In this document: piece by piece, positions 1 through 8,088 of the stretch
Numbering within the stretch: position 1 is the stretch's first letter
Layout of the letters: every line of letters starts with the position of its first letter
Source: Bin5 sp009843665
Lineage (GTDB): Bacteria; Chloroflexota; Anaerolineae; Caldilineales; Caldilineaceae
Assembly (NCBI GenBank): GCA_965220285.1
Contig: OZ244818.1
Location: 868,001 to 932,000 of the forward strand
DNA length: 64,000 bases
Reading direction: 5' to 3'
Program-made: the position numbers and the translations under genes
Notes under the pieces: model-generated
Database searches by the model: none
Seen by the model: the letters and a program-made list of their open reading frames with translations, nothing else
Told to the model about the DNA's origin: nothing

Positions 1-280
1 TGGGTGTACTGTGTGAGCGATCTGCCTGGGGGGAATGTACCGTCAGTGTTTCTGTAGCGGGCTCTCGATGGTCATGGCGGTGAACGTTGGGCATATATGG
101 GAGCTGCCTTGCCTGCGCTGGCACATACTCGGGACCTGCGAAGACGCGGGGGGAAGCACGGGCCGCCGCGGGTGGACAACGTCACATTGCCTCAATCTCA
201 CTGCGGCGCGAGGTTTAGCCGGGGGCGTTGCGGGGGCGGAGCCCCCGCACAAGGGAGGGCCGAATAGGCCCGACCGCCCA
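1..280. repeat. Dispersed intergenic repeat, type A, copy 1 (cut by window start)
   Basis: This stretch closely matches 7556-7855 and 39262-39559, sharing landmarks such as GTGTACTGTGTG, TGTAGCGGGCTC and GGTCAT near its left part. Its last 60 bases (221-280) are an almost invariant module present five times in the window. The module carries two hairpins: GCGGGGGC/GCCCCCGC (230-248, loop GGA) and GGGCC/GGCCC (257-271). Short open frames across it differ between copies and look spurious. After the module, similarity to copy 2 resumes near 350-410 (GGCTTAGT region). No gene lies between the window start and 486. Confidence 0.85.
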
Positions 281-284
281 ACTG

Positions 285-310
285 CAGTGGTCAGTAGTCA
301 GTAGTCGGTG
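285..310. repeat. Heptamer repeat array (GTCAGTA/G)n
   Basis: About three and a half copies of a 7-bp unit GTCAGT(A/G) follow ACTGCAG, directly after the double-hairpin module. The same unit recurs at 29975, 32486, 39566, 40731 and 44731. Confidence 0.8.
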
Positions 311-485
311 AAAGCAGCAAATGAAGAAGGACAGGTGCGGAGAGGAGTGAGGGGTGAGCACTTCGCTCGCTTTTTCCGGCGCCGCGTACTGAATAAGGCT
401 TAGTAGATGCGCCGTGTGCAGGTACGGCGCTCCTTTTCTGATTCCACTGCAGCAGTTTAATCAATCGCACTCTGCGGAGAACGCC

Positions 486-1556
486 ATGCTAATCATTGAC
501 GCTCACCTCGACCTGGCAATGAACGCGCTGCAGGGCAACCGGGACCTGACGCGTTCTGTCTATACGATTCGCACGACAGAGCAGAAGAACAGCGGCAAGG
601 GGCAGGGTTACGGTACGGTTGCCTTCCCGGAGATGCGACAGGGCCGCGTGGCGCTCAGTTTCGCCACCGCAATCGCGCGTTCGACGGGACGACCGGCCCC
701 GAATATCGACTACGACCATCCCACGCAGGCCAGCGCGATGGCGCAGGGTCATCTGGCGTACTACCGGGGGCTGGAGGAGTTGGGAATCGTGCGGATCATC
801 ACCAGCCGGGGCGAACTGGACGAGCACTGGGGTGAATGGACAGACTGGGAGGACGCTGGAGGTGACGAACCTCCGCTTGGCTTTGTGCTGTCGATGGAGG
901 GGGCGGACCCGATTCTGACACCGGAGCACGTTGAATTCTGGTACGAGGCGGGGCTGCGGGCGATTGGGCCGTCTCACTACGGCCCCAACCGCTATGCGGG
1001 CGGCACGGGGACTGAACTCGGCCTGGGCGAGGACGGACCGGCGCTGCTGCGGGAGATGGAACGCCTGGGGATCATACTGGACCTGACGCACCTGTCGGAT
1101 GAGTCGTTCTGGCAGGCGCTGGAGATTTACAACGGCCCGGTGCTGGCCAGCCACAACAACTGCCGGGCTATCGTCCCGCACCAGCGACAGTTCAGCGATG
1201 AGCAGCTGCGGGCGATCATCGAGCGGGGCGGGGTAGTGGGCATGGCGATGGACGTGTGGATGATGTCGACGAAGTGGCGGGGCGGGCAGGCGTGGAACTA
1301 CGATATCATGCTGGAAGATATGGTGCCCCACATCGATCATATATGCGAACTGGCGGGCAATGCCAGCAACATCGCCATCGGGACCGATCTTGACGGCGGC
1401 TTCGGGCGCGAGCAGTCGCCTGCCGACCTGGATACGATTGCCGATCTGCAGCGGATTCCGGAGTTGTTGCGCGGCAACGGCTACGCGGAGGATGATATTG
1501 CGGCGATCTGTCATGGGAACTGGCTGCGGCTCTTGCGGGAGGCGTTAAAGGACTAG
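486..1556 (+). CDS. Membrane dipeptidase (peptidase family M19)
   Basis: This encodes a 356-residue zinc dipeptidase of the M19 (renal dipeptidase) family, which hydrolyses dipeptides and sometimes D-amino-acid-containing dipeptides. Visible signatures are the N-terminal metal-binding DAHLDL (His7, Asp9), SMEGAD, the LDLTHLSD stretch, ASHNNCRA and a C-terminal GTDLDGGFG. Length is normal for bacterial members. The frame stays open upstream to 414, but ATG 486 is preceded by GGAG at 476-479 and starts exactly at the conserved fold, so it is preferred. There is no signal peptide, so it is probably cytoplasmic. The next gene begins 3 nt after the stop, suggesting an operon running towards the RidA, aminotransferase and RraA-like genes. 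Confidence 0.92.
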   Translation: MLIIDAHLDLAMNALQGNRDLTRSVYTIRTTEQKNSGKGQGYGTVAFPEMRQGRVALSFATAIARSTGRPAPNIDYDHPTQASAMAQGHLAYYRGLEELGIVRIITSRGELDEHWGEWTDWEDAGGDEPPLGFVLSMEGADPILTPEHVEFWYEAGLRAIGPSHYGPNRYAGGTGTELGLGEDGPALLREMERLGIILDLTHLSDESFWQALEIYNGPVLASHNNCRAIVPHQRQFSDEQLRAIIERGGVVGMAMDVWMMSTKWRGGQAWNYDIMLEDMVPHIDHICELAGNASNIAIGTDLDGGFGREQSPADLDTIADLQRIPELLRGNGYAEDDIAAICHGNWLRLLREALKD

Positions 1557-1559
1557 AGG

Positions 1560-2084
1560 ATGAAGGGCAGGAAATTGCCGGTCTTGATCCTGGCGGCGGC
1601 GTTAATCCTTGTGGCGTGCGGGACGTCCGGGGATGCAGGGAGCGGCCAGGCGGCGCGGGGCGAAGATCCGGTCGCGGAAGCTACACCAACTCCGACAGAG
1701 GTCAGTCTGCCGCAGGTCGAGGGGCCAGTGGAGGGGGCGGACGTTTCCAACACGCAGTTGGTGGCTCTGGGTGAGATTCTTTACGAGCAGTATTGCGCCT
1801 CCTGCCACGGGGCGGAGCTCGAAGGGGAGGCAAACTGGAAGGTGCGGGATGAGAATGGACTTTTGCCGGCCCCTCCGCACGATGAGACCGGTCACACCTG
1901 GCATCACCCCGACGAGCAGTTGTTTGAGATCACGAAGATTGGGACTGAGGCATACGTCGGCAGGGGATACCGGAGCAATATGATCGGGTTCGGCGATCAG
2001 CTTGACGATACTGAGATCTGGGCGGTGTTGGCCTACATCAAGAGTGAGTGGCCGGCGAGAATTCAGAGGGCGCAGCCAAAATAG
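1560..2084 (+). CDS. Lipoprotein c-type cytochrome (monohaem)
   Basis: This 174-residue protein starts with a lipoprotein signal ending in LVACG (Cys20), so it should be anchored on the outer face of the membrane. A Thr/Pro-rich linker follows, then a class I cytochrome c domain with the haem-binding motif CASCH (Cys79, Cys82, His83). A methionine in the NMIGFGD stretch is the likely sixth ligand. The C-terminal helix (IWAVLAYIKSEWP) is typical of the family. It is probably an electron carrier for an oxidase or dehydrogenase. It sits 3 nt after the dipeptidase gene, but no redox partner is encoded nearby, so the partner is unknown. Confidence 0.9.
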   Translation: MKGRKLPVLILAAALILVACGTSGDAGSGQAARGEDPVAEATPTPTEVSLPQVEGPVEGADVSNTQLVALGEILYEQYCASCHGAELEGEANWKVRDENGLLPAPPHDETGHTWHHPDEQLFEITKIGTEAYVGRGYRSNMIGFGDQLDDTEIWAVLAYIKSEWPARIQRAQPK

Positions 2085-2157
2085 AGCTACACGATCCGGT
2101 GCTTTGGTCATATCGATCGGCCAATTCACGCAACAAAGACAACGGGAGACAGCAGAA

Positions 2158-2538
2158 ATGCGCAAGGAAGTTTACACTGAGAAGGGCGCGCCGCCCGCGG
2201 GCATTTATTCACAGGGCATCGTGGCTGACGGGCCGGTCGCGTACATTGCCGGTCAGGGGCCGCTGGACCCGGCAACCGGTCAAATGGTCGAGGGCGGGTT
2301 TCGTGAGCAGGCGACGCGTGTTTTCGACAATCTGACGATCTTGCTGGAAGAGGCGGGCACTTCGTGGGAGCACGTGACGAAGGTCGGCGTGTTTCTGGCG
2401 GACCTGAACGACTTCGCCGAGATGAATGAGGTCTACGAGCAGTATGTAACCAAGCCATATCCGGCGCGTACAACGGTGGGCTGCCAGTTGCCGAACATTA
2501 TGCTCGAAGTCGATTGCATCGCGGTCGTGCCGGAATAG
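2158..2538 (+). CDS. RidA/YjgF family enamine/imine deaminase
   Basis: This 126-residue protein has the complete RidA fold. RidA proteins hydrolyse reactive enamine/imine intermediates released by PLP enzymes to the ketoacid and ammonia. Visible hallmarks are the N-terminal APPAGIYSQG, YIAGQGPLDP, and the C-terminal PARTTVGCQLP, whose Arg binds the substrate carboxylate. ATG 2158 is preceded by GGGAGA and gives a family-typical length; the open frame upstream to 2002 overlaps the cytochrome gene and is not used. A PLP aminotransferase lies two genes downstream, which fits a shared amino-acid breakdown role. It is a soluble cytoplasmic trimer by homology. Confidence 0.93.
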   Translation: MRKEVYTEKGAPPAGIYSQGIVADGPVAYIAGQGPLDPATGQMVEGGFREQATRVFDNLTILLEEAGTSWEHVTKVGVFLADLNDFAEMNEVYEQYVTKPYPARTTVGCQLPNIMLEVDCIAVVPE

Positions 2539-2584
2539 GGCGCGTGTGCATTTTTGAGCAGCCAAGAGAATAAGGAGTGAACCC

Positions 2585-2878
2585 ATGACTTTTGACGAAT
2601 TCAAGGCCAGCCTTACCGACGACACCCCGCCTGAAGGGGTGGGAGCGCCTCTGCGCGCACTGTGGCTGGATGCTGCCAACGACTGGGACGGCGCCCACGA
2701 CGCTCTGCAAGGGCAACCGGACTTGAACGGATCGGCCTGGGTGCATGCCTATCTGCACCGAGTTGAGGGTGACCTGTCAAATGCCAACGGCTGGTATCGC
2801 CGCGCACAGAAGCCGCCCAGCAGCGCGTCTCTGCCACAGGAGTGGGAGGAGATAGCGCGGGCCCTACTGGATGACTGA
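2585..2878 (+). CDS. Conserved small hypothetical protein
   Basis: This is a 97-residue acidic soluble protein starting at ATG 2585 after an AAGGAGTGA ribosome site. It is rich in Trp, Asp and Ala. The central WVHAYLHR-EGDLSNA-GWYRRA pattern looks like a helical hairpin of TPR/Sel1 style and resembles small uncharacterised bacterial proteins with the same YLHR..GD..NA..WYRRA signature. No catalytic motif or signal peptide is visible. It lies in line with the RidA and aminotransferase genes and is probably co-transcribed. Function is unknown. Confidence 0.75.
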   Translation: MTFDEFKASLTDDTPPEGVGAPLRALWLDAANDWDGAHDALQGQPDLNGSAWVHAYLHRVEGDLSNANGWYRRAQKPPSSASLPQEWEEIARALLDD

Positions 2879-2955
2879 TCGTATCTAACGAAGCAACAGT
2901 TTTTCGACCGGTTAACGCAAGTTTGTCATCTGAGGAAAGGATTTTCCCGCCCCTC

Positions 2956-4173
2956 ATGCAACCCCCTTCTTTGGCACCGTCTGCTGAGCGCGTTCCGCCC
3001 TCCCGTATTCGTGCGCTGGCGGACGTGGCATTCGGTATGGAGGACGTGCTATCCCTGCAGTTCGGCGAGTCGACCCTGCCGACGCCGCCCTACGTGATCG
3101 AGGCGGTGAACCGGGCAGCGGAGGAGGGTTGGACCTATTACTCCCCAAACCAAGGGCTGCCGTCGCTGCGCGTTGCAATCGCCAATCTGATAGCAAGGCT
3201 GCACGCAGTGGAGATCGATCCTTCGGAGATTCAGGTCAATTCCGGGGGCGTGCAGGCGCTCAACCTGGCGATCAAGTGTGTGGTCGATCCGGGTGACGAG
3301 GCGATTGTGTTGAGCCCGAACTGGCCCAACGGTTCGGCGATGATTGAGATGTTCGGCGCACGGGCGGTGGAAGTGCCGATGGCACGTGAGGGGCAGCGCT
3401 TTACGCCGGACGCAGAGGCGATGGAGAGTGCACTGACAGCGCGCACGCGCCTGCTGCTGTACGCTTCGCCCTCCAATCCGCTGGGCTGGACGGCGACGGT
3501 GGCGGAGCAGCAGATGCTGCTGGACTTTGCGCGTCAGCACGGGCTGTGGCTGCTGACAGATGAGGTCTACGAGCGCATATATTACGGCGGTCAGGGTAGG
3601 GCCGAGGGCGGGTTGGGACAGGCTGGATCCGGGCAGATTGCGCCCTCGATACTGAAGCTGTGTTCGCGTGAAGACGCGGTGATCGTCGTCAACTCGTTTT
3701 CCAAGACATATTGCATGACGGGCTGGCGGCTGGGTTGGATGGTGAGCCGGGCGGACTTTGTGCAGAAGGCGGCGCAGTTGAACGAGTTCATTGTTTCGCA
3801 CGCGCCGACGATGATCCAGCGTGGCGGCGAAGCGGCGATTGCGCACGGTGAGGACGATATCGCGGCGATGGTGGAGGAGTTTCAGGAGAGGCGGGACTTC
3901 TGTGCCGGGATGCTGCGAGAGGTTGCGAGCGTCAACCTGCCGGAGCCGGAGGGGGCATTCTATCTGTTTCCGCAGCTTGAAGGCGTCGACGACTCATACC
4001 AGTTTGCCCTCGAACTGTTGCGCAAGAAGCACGTGGCCGTGGCGCCGGGGAGCGCGTTCGGCAACGGCGGAGAAGGGTCGATTCGCATCTGTTACGCTCC
4101 GGGCATGGACGTATTGGAGCCGGCGATGGCGCGAATCTGCGAATTTATAACGTCCTACGGCGAGAAGCAGTAA
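2956..4173 (+). CDS. PLP-dependent aminotransferase, class I/II fold
   Basis: This 405-residue enzyme belongs to fold-type I aspartate-aminotransferase-like proteins. It contains the substrate-side YYSPNQGLPSLR stretch, SPSNPLGW, the LLTDEVYERI aspartate loop and the PLP lysine in SFSKTYCMTGWRLGW (Lys250). It should move amino groups between an amino acid and a 2-oxoacid; the specific substrate cannot be read from sequence. The frame is open from a TTG at 2923, but ATG 2956 gives a normal length. The purine-rich GAGGAAAGG lies about 15 nt upstream, slightly far, so the start is uncertain by 11 codons. RidA upstream and an RraA-like enzyme downstream suggest one catabolic operon. Confidence 0.9.
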   Translation: MQPPSLAPSAERVPPSRIRALADVAFGMEDVLSLQFGESTLPTPPYVIEAVNRAAEEGWTYYSPNQGLPSLRVAIANLIARLHAVEIDPSEIQVNSGGVQALNLAIKCVVDPGDEAIVLSPNWPNGSAMIEMFGARAVEVPMAREGQRFTPDAEAMESALTARTRLLLYASPSNPLGWTATVAEQQMLLDFARQHGLWLLTDEVYERIYYGGQGRAEGGLGQAGSGQIAPSILKLCSREDAVIVVNSFSKTYCMTGWRLGWMVSRADFVQKAAQLNEFIVSHAPTMIQRGGEAAIAHGEDDIAAMVEEFQERRDFCAGMLREVASVNLPEPEGAFYLFPQLEGVDDSYQFALELLRKKHVAVAPGSAFGNGGEGSIRICYAPGMDVLEPAMARICEFITSYGEKQ

Positions 4174-4218
4174 CCCTTAGTAAACAGAGCCCAGACCAAC
4201 AACATCAAGGAAGGCAGA

Positions 4219-4941
4219 ATGAATCCTCAAGCGATCCTGGAAGAGTTGAAGACGGTGGATACGCCGTCGATCACCAACGTGGTTGCCACCTACCCTGAAG
4301 ATCCGCTGTGCCTGGGCCTTTACAACCCGTGGACGGAGAATTGGTATACAGATGAGACGATACGTTGCATGTATCCTGAGCTGGGCGCGCTGGCGGGATA
4401 CGCGGTGACGTGCGTGTACGGGCTGCCGGACCCGAACTTTTCGCGGGTCGGCTTCTCGGACGTGCTGGAGGCGCTGGACGCGTCGCCGAAGCCGACGATC
4501 CTGGTCCTGGAGCAGAAGTTTCCGCGCGAGATTGCGGGCAAGGTGGGGCTGGCCGGCGGGAACATGACGGCGGCGATGCAGGCGGTCGGCTGTGTGGGCT
4601 GCATTTCGAACGGGCCATCGAGAGATATTGACGAGATCCGGCCGATGGGCTTCCAGTATCTGCTGAGCGGCGTTACACCGGGGCACGGGGCGATGGCTGT
4701 GCAGGCGGTGAACGTGCCGGTGCACGTGCGGGGGATGGACGTGGCGCCGGGCGAGATCGTGCATATGGATGAGAACGGTGCGTGCAAGTTCCCGGCTGAC
4801 AAGATGGAGGATGTACTGCGCAACGTCAAGCAGCTACTGGCGCATGAAGAGGAACGGATCGGGCAGATGCAGAAGGCTTCGAGCGCGGCGGAGGTGCGGG
4901 CGATTTTGGCGGGTCACAGCTACGGGGACGACGAGGAGTAA
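4219..4941 (+). CDS. RraA-like protein (HMG/CHA aldolase-type fold)
   Basis: This 240-residue protein belongs to the RraA/demethylmenaquinone-methyltransferase-like family, whose enzymatic members are divalent-metal aldolases or oxaloacetate decarboxylases and whose other members inhibit RNase E. The active-site pattern is visible: GGNMTAAMQAVGC followed by NGPSRDIDEI, with the paired Arg-Asp that binds metal-pyruvyl substrates. Given the catabolic neighbours, an aldolase or decarboxylase role on a keto acid is more likely than RNase inhibition. ATG 4219 has AAGGAAGG upstream. It is the last gene before a strong terminator. Confidence 0.85.
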   Translation: MNPQAILEELKTVDTPSITNVVATYPEDPLCLGLYNPWTENWYTDETIRCMYPELGALAGYAVTCVYGLPDPNFSRVGFSDVLEALDASPKPTILVLEQKFPREIAGKVGLAGGNMTAAMQAVGCVGCISNGPSRDIDEIRPMGFQYLLSGVTPGHGAMAVQAVNVPVHVRGMDVAPGEIVHMDENGACKFPADKMEDVLRNVKQLLAHEEERIGQMQKASSAAEVRAILAGHSYGDDEE

Positions 4942-4963
4942 AGGGCAAGGAGTGAGAGAATAG

Positions 4964-5002
4964 AAGAGAGGAGTGAGCGTTGCTCTCACTCCTCTCTTTT
5001 TT
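4964..5002. terminator. Strong rho-independent terminator between convergent genes
   Basis: A perfect 14-bp stem (4964-4977 with 4985-4998, 7-nt loop) runs into a T tract at 4997-5002. The 5' arm begins with an A run, so it may also serve the minus-strand genes ending at 5021. Confidence 0.85.
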
Positions 5003-5020
5003 ATTGGATGATGCCCGGTC

Positions 5021-5488
5021 TCAAGGCAGGGCGTCTTCGGTTTGGGTTACGTCGATGCGGACGGCGACCCAGCCGTCGTTGTCGCTGAGGATATCGTCAT
5101 TGATGCGCAGGTAGAGGATGCCGTGTTGCGTCGCCTGCATGTTTATGCGTTCGCCGACGACGAAGCGGCCGCCGGTTTCGCCGATACGGCCGATGAGCGC
5201 GCCGCCGGACCCGCTGTAAACAGGGTAGAAGCTGGGCGCGGGGAATCTTGGGTGACCGGCGGGCCCGTGGTACTCATCGGGCGTGTAGAGCCATTCGCCC
5301 TGCGCCTGGATCTCGACGCGGTCTCCCTGATCGATGCGTACGCCGGTGCTCTGCCAGTCGCGGTAGGCGTAAATCTTTTTGGCGAGCAGTTCGCTATGGT
5401 TGCGGGAGACGGTGAGGGCGCGCGGGGCCGTTTGCGTCAGGGTCACCAGGACGACGACGGCGCCAGCCAGTAGCAGTATTTTCCGCAT
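5021..5488 (-). CDS. Secreted LecA/PA-IL-like jelly-roll protein
   Basis: This is a 155-residue protein with an N-terminal signal peptide (hydrophobic residues 4-21, no lipobox). The rest resembles the galactose-lectin (PA-IL/LecA-like) beta-sandwich: WQSTGVRIDQGDRV, IQAQGEWLYT, GALIGRIG and a C-terminal LRINDDILSDNDGW, where the D/N cluster matches the calcium-binding loop of that fold. It is probably exported and may bind carbohydrate. It starts 4 nt after the stop of the membrane/SPFH gene, so the two are translationally close and likely co-expressed. Sugar specificity cannot be inferred. Confidence 0.75.
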   Translation of the reverse strand: MRKILLLAGAVVVLVTLTQTAPRALTVSRNHSELLAKKIYAYRDWQSTGVRIDQGDRVEIQAQGEWLYTPDEYHGPAGHPRFPAPSFYPVYSGSGGALIGRIGETGGRFVVGERINMQATQHGILYLRINDDILSDNDGWVAVRIDVTQTEDALP

Positions 5489-5491
5489 GCG

Positions 5492-7348
5492 TTACTCCTC
5501 TGCCGAGGGCCGCAGTTCGAGGATCGGCTCGGCGCCTGATCCCAGGATCCACTTGCTGTTCTCCTTCAGTTCAACGGCGATGAGATAGTCGATATACTTC
5601 TCTGCGAGCGCGCCTTTGCCCTCCAGTTCGCTGAGGATGGCGCGGACGGCGAGCTGCTGGGCTTCGGTGGTCAGCTGGATCTGTTCGGCTTCGGCGGCGG
5701 CAGAGGTGGTGATGCGATAGGCCTGGGCTTCGGCCTCCTTTTGGGCGACGTAGAACTGGGCGTCGGCGACGGTGCGCTGCTGTGCTGCTTCGGCCTCGGC
5801 CTGTTCCTGGCGCTGCGCGGCCACCATGCGGTCCTTGATAGCGGACAGGACCTCGGCGGGCGGCGACGCGCTCTGGATCTGCACGGTCATGAATTCGACG
5901 CCGTACTGGTCTTCCTTCTCCTTCAACTCCTGCATCATCTCAAGGTTCATCTCGGTGCGCTGGTTCATGACACCGGTCATGGTCTTGGTGTTAATGACGT
6001 CGCGCAGCCGCCCCTGCACGAACTCGAAGACGATACGTTCCGGGTCGTCGACGGCGAGGGCGAAGCGCTCGGGATTGGTGACGCGGTAGGTGAACTGGAG
6101 GGAGACGTCCATGGTGACATTGTCGGAGGTCATGGCGGGGATGCGCTCGACGTAGCCCAGCCTCTCGATGACCTTGACGATGATGACGGTGTCGACCAGA
6201 GGGACCTGGACGTGCCAGCCGGGATTCTGAACGCCAAGGAAGCGTCCGCCGCGCAGGTGGAGGCCGCGTTCGAACTCATGGATCTTGTAGACGGCGGCGC
6301 GGCCGACGTAGAGAGCGACCAGGAGTAGGGCCAGCGCCGCCAGGACAATGACTGAGAGTTTGTAGGGGCGGTCCAGGTCTGTTCCGACCGGTTGCCGTCT
6401 TTCGGGCACGTCTTGTACAACTGTTTCCTGGCTCATTCTTACTTCTCCTTTGGGGGAATTGTTTCCTTCCTTCACAGATTGAAGAGGGCCTAATTCATCG
6501 TTGACCCTGACAGCTGCTCCGGTAATGCGGAGCAGAGCGCGACCGAATTGTTGTAATGTTGGGGCCACAATTTCCTCGACTCTCAGGACTCGTAGCAACC
6601 ACTGGAGCAACGGAGGTAGCAGGAGCGGTCCACTGAGAACCAGACAGCTAATGCCGACTATTGGGACCAACATTATCAAGATGTCCAAGCCTCTCCCAAG
6701 ACCATACCCGTAGCCGTAGCCGAGCACAAACAGTACATTCGTGACAGCTACACCCAGGAAGAGAAGTGGCGCTTGCGGCCAGTTTCTGGTTCCACCCAGG
6801 AACGCTGTAGGAGGACGCCAGTACAGCGTTGCGAAAACGGCGGCACCTGCTGCGGAAAGGGTTACAAATAGCAAGTCGCTGCCATAGACGTCCCCCTCCA
6901 CAAGTTGGAATAGTGGGATGAGCAGTGCGGAATGGGGAAAGACCGTGTATGCCCCCAGCAGTCTACGGGACTTGGGCCAGCCAACCAGGAGCGCGGTCAC
7001 AAAGTAGGGTGAGAATGCCAAGAGAATAGGGAGGAAGCCCAGGTAAGGAGAGAATCCTGCCGTTTCCCGGGGATCTATACGAAGGGCGAATTGGAGCAGA
7101 GCGGCGACTGCCGCGTAGGACGCGAAACCCAGCCAAGGGTAGAACCAGGGTGGACGACCTGCCCGCCAACCGACGAACGCGCCACCAACGTAAATGACGC
7201 GTAGAGACCAGATCACACCTTGGAGCCACATATCGGGGGGCGCCGAGGCAGGTGCGTTGCCTGCCAGCCAGTAGGCGGCGGGCAGCAGCATGAAGGGCAA
7301 GGCGATGAGCACTACGGTGTGAATCGTGAGGGTGCGGTTCATGGTCAA
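5492..7348 (-). CDS. Polytopic membrane domain fused to SPFH/Band 7 (stomatin/HflK-like) protein
   Basis: A single open frame of 618 residues. Residues 1-300 form about eight hydrophobic segments with no recognised family. After a short linker comes a classical SPFH protein: one membrane helix (about 331-351), the EFERGLHLRGGRF start of the Band 7 domain, NVTMDVSLQFTYRV, and a long Ala/Glu/Gln-rich coiled coil (about 510-590). SPFH proteins scaffold membrane microdomains or control membrane proteases. An internal ATG at Met305 (6436-6434) has a very good ribosome site (AAAGGAG, 8 nt upstream), so a free 314-residue SPFH protein may also be made. This is either a real fusion or two genes sharing one frame. 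Confidence 0.8.
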   Translation of the reverse strand: MTMNRTLTIHTVVLIALPFMLLPAAYWLAGNAPASAPPDMWLQGVIWSLRVIYVGGAFVGWRAGRPPWFYPWLGFASYAAVAALLQFALRIDPRETAGFSPYLGFLPILLAFSPYFVTALLVGWPKSRRLLGAYTVFPHSALLIPLFQLVEGDVYGSDLLFVTLSAAGAAVFATLYWRPPTAFLGGTRNWPQAPLLFLGVAVTNVLFVLGYGYGYGLGRGLDILIMLVPIVGISCLVLSGPLLLPPLLQWLLRVLRVEEIVAPTLQQFGRALLRITGAAVRVNDELGPLQSVKEGNNSPKGEVRMSQETVVQDVPERRQPVGTDLDRPYKLSVIVLAALALLLVALYVGRAAVYKIHEFERGLHLRGGRFLGVQNPGWHVQVPLVDTVIIVKVIERLGYVERIPAMTSDNVTMDVSLQFTYRVTNPERFALAVDDPERIVFEFVQGRLRDVINTKTMTGVMNQRTEMNLEMMQELKEKEDQYGVEFMTVQIQSASPPAEVLSAIKDRMVAAQRQEQAEAEAAQQRTVADAQFYVAQKEAEAQAYRITTSAAAEAEQIQLTTEAQQLAVRAILSELEGKGALAEKYIDYLIAVELKENSKWILGSGAEPILELRPSAEE

Positions 7349-7555
7349 TTCACGGGATCGTTTCGTTTCTGGTCCTCAGCTTACCGTCGTTAATGCGGTT
7401 CCTCTGGTCTGTTGTCGGTCCGTATCCAGACGGCTGCAGTACGAGACGGACGTAAGAGGAGATGCAGCAAATGGCTCTGCCGTAGTCCGGCGAAACTATC
7501 GAACCGGACAGATGAGGAAATGTGAAACAAAATGCCACCGAAGCTGCTAAGCCTT

Positions 7556-7855
7556 GCTCTGTGTGTGTACTGTGTGCGGTCTGTCTGGGCGGAATATACC
7601 GTAAGCATCTCTGTAGCGGGCTCGCGCGATGGTCATCGCGGTGAACGTTGGGCATATATGGGAGTTGCCTCGCTTGTCTTGCCTGCGCTGGCGCATACTC
7701 GGTACCCGCCAGGACTCGGGGTTGGGGGTAAGCCCGGCCGCCGCGAGACGACAACTTCACATTACCCACACACTCGCTCCGGCGCGAACAGGGCCGGGGG
7801 CGTTGCGGGGGCGGAGCCCCCGCACAAGGGAGGGCCGAATAGGCCCGACCGCCCA
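7556..7855. repeat. Dispersed intergenic repeat, type A, copy 2
   Basis: This matches the window-start copy over its whole length and ends in the invariant double-hairpin module (7796-7855). Similarity to copy 1 continues after the module in the block 7909-7940, which carries the same ACTGA..AAGGCTTAGT motif. Here the module is followed by ATGCGAGGAGAG rather than by the heptamer array. The whole 7349-8088 intergenic region otherwise holds only the promoter at 7974-8002. Short frames in it appear non-coding. Confidence 0.85.
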
Positions 7856-7973
7856 AATGCGAGGAGAGAGGGGAGAGGAGTGAGAAAAACCTGCGCTCGC
7901 CTCGTCCGGCGTCGCGCACTGAAAAAGGCTTAGTGGCTGCATGCCACCTTAATATCATAACTTTTTTCCCTGT

Positions 7974-8002
7974 TTGCAGGCTCTCACTGTTGGGAATAAA
8001 AT
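7974..8002 (+). promoter_or_regulatory. Putative sigma-70-type promoter for the sugar transporter operon
   Basis: TTGCAG (7974-7979) and TAAAAT (7997-8002) are separated by 17 nt, 87 nt before the start of the solute-binding protein gene. This is seen by consensus only. Confidence 0.6.
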
Positions 8003-8088
8003 ACCATTTATCTCCAGTTTGAGTGAGGATGGACGTTTTCCGAATTGTTCCGACAGCAGAGATTTCATGCCAAGCAAGGAGGTTCAAA

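Noticed and set aside
35..304. Short open frames within the dispersed repeats (also near 7532-7933, 29437-30220, 39269-39546)
   Set aside because: They run through the repeat in several frames, differ between copies and have no ribosome sites; the common Arg/Pro/Gly-rich peptide is just the translated hairpin module.
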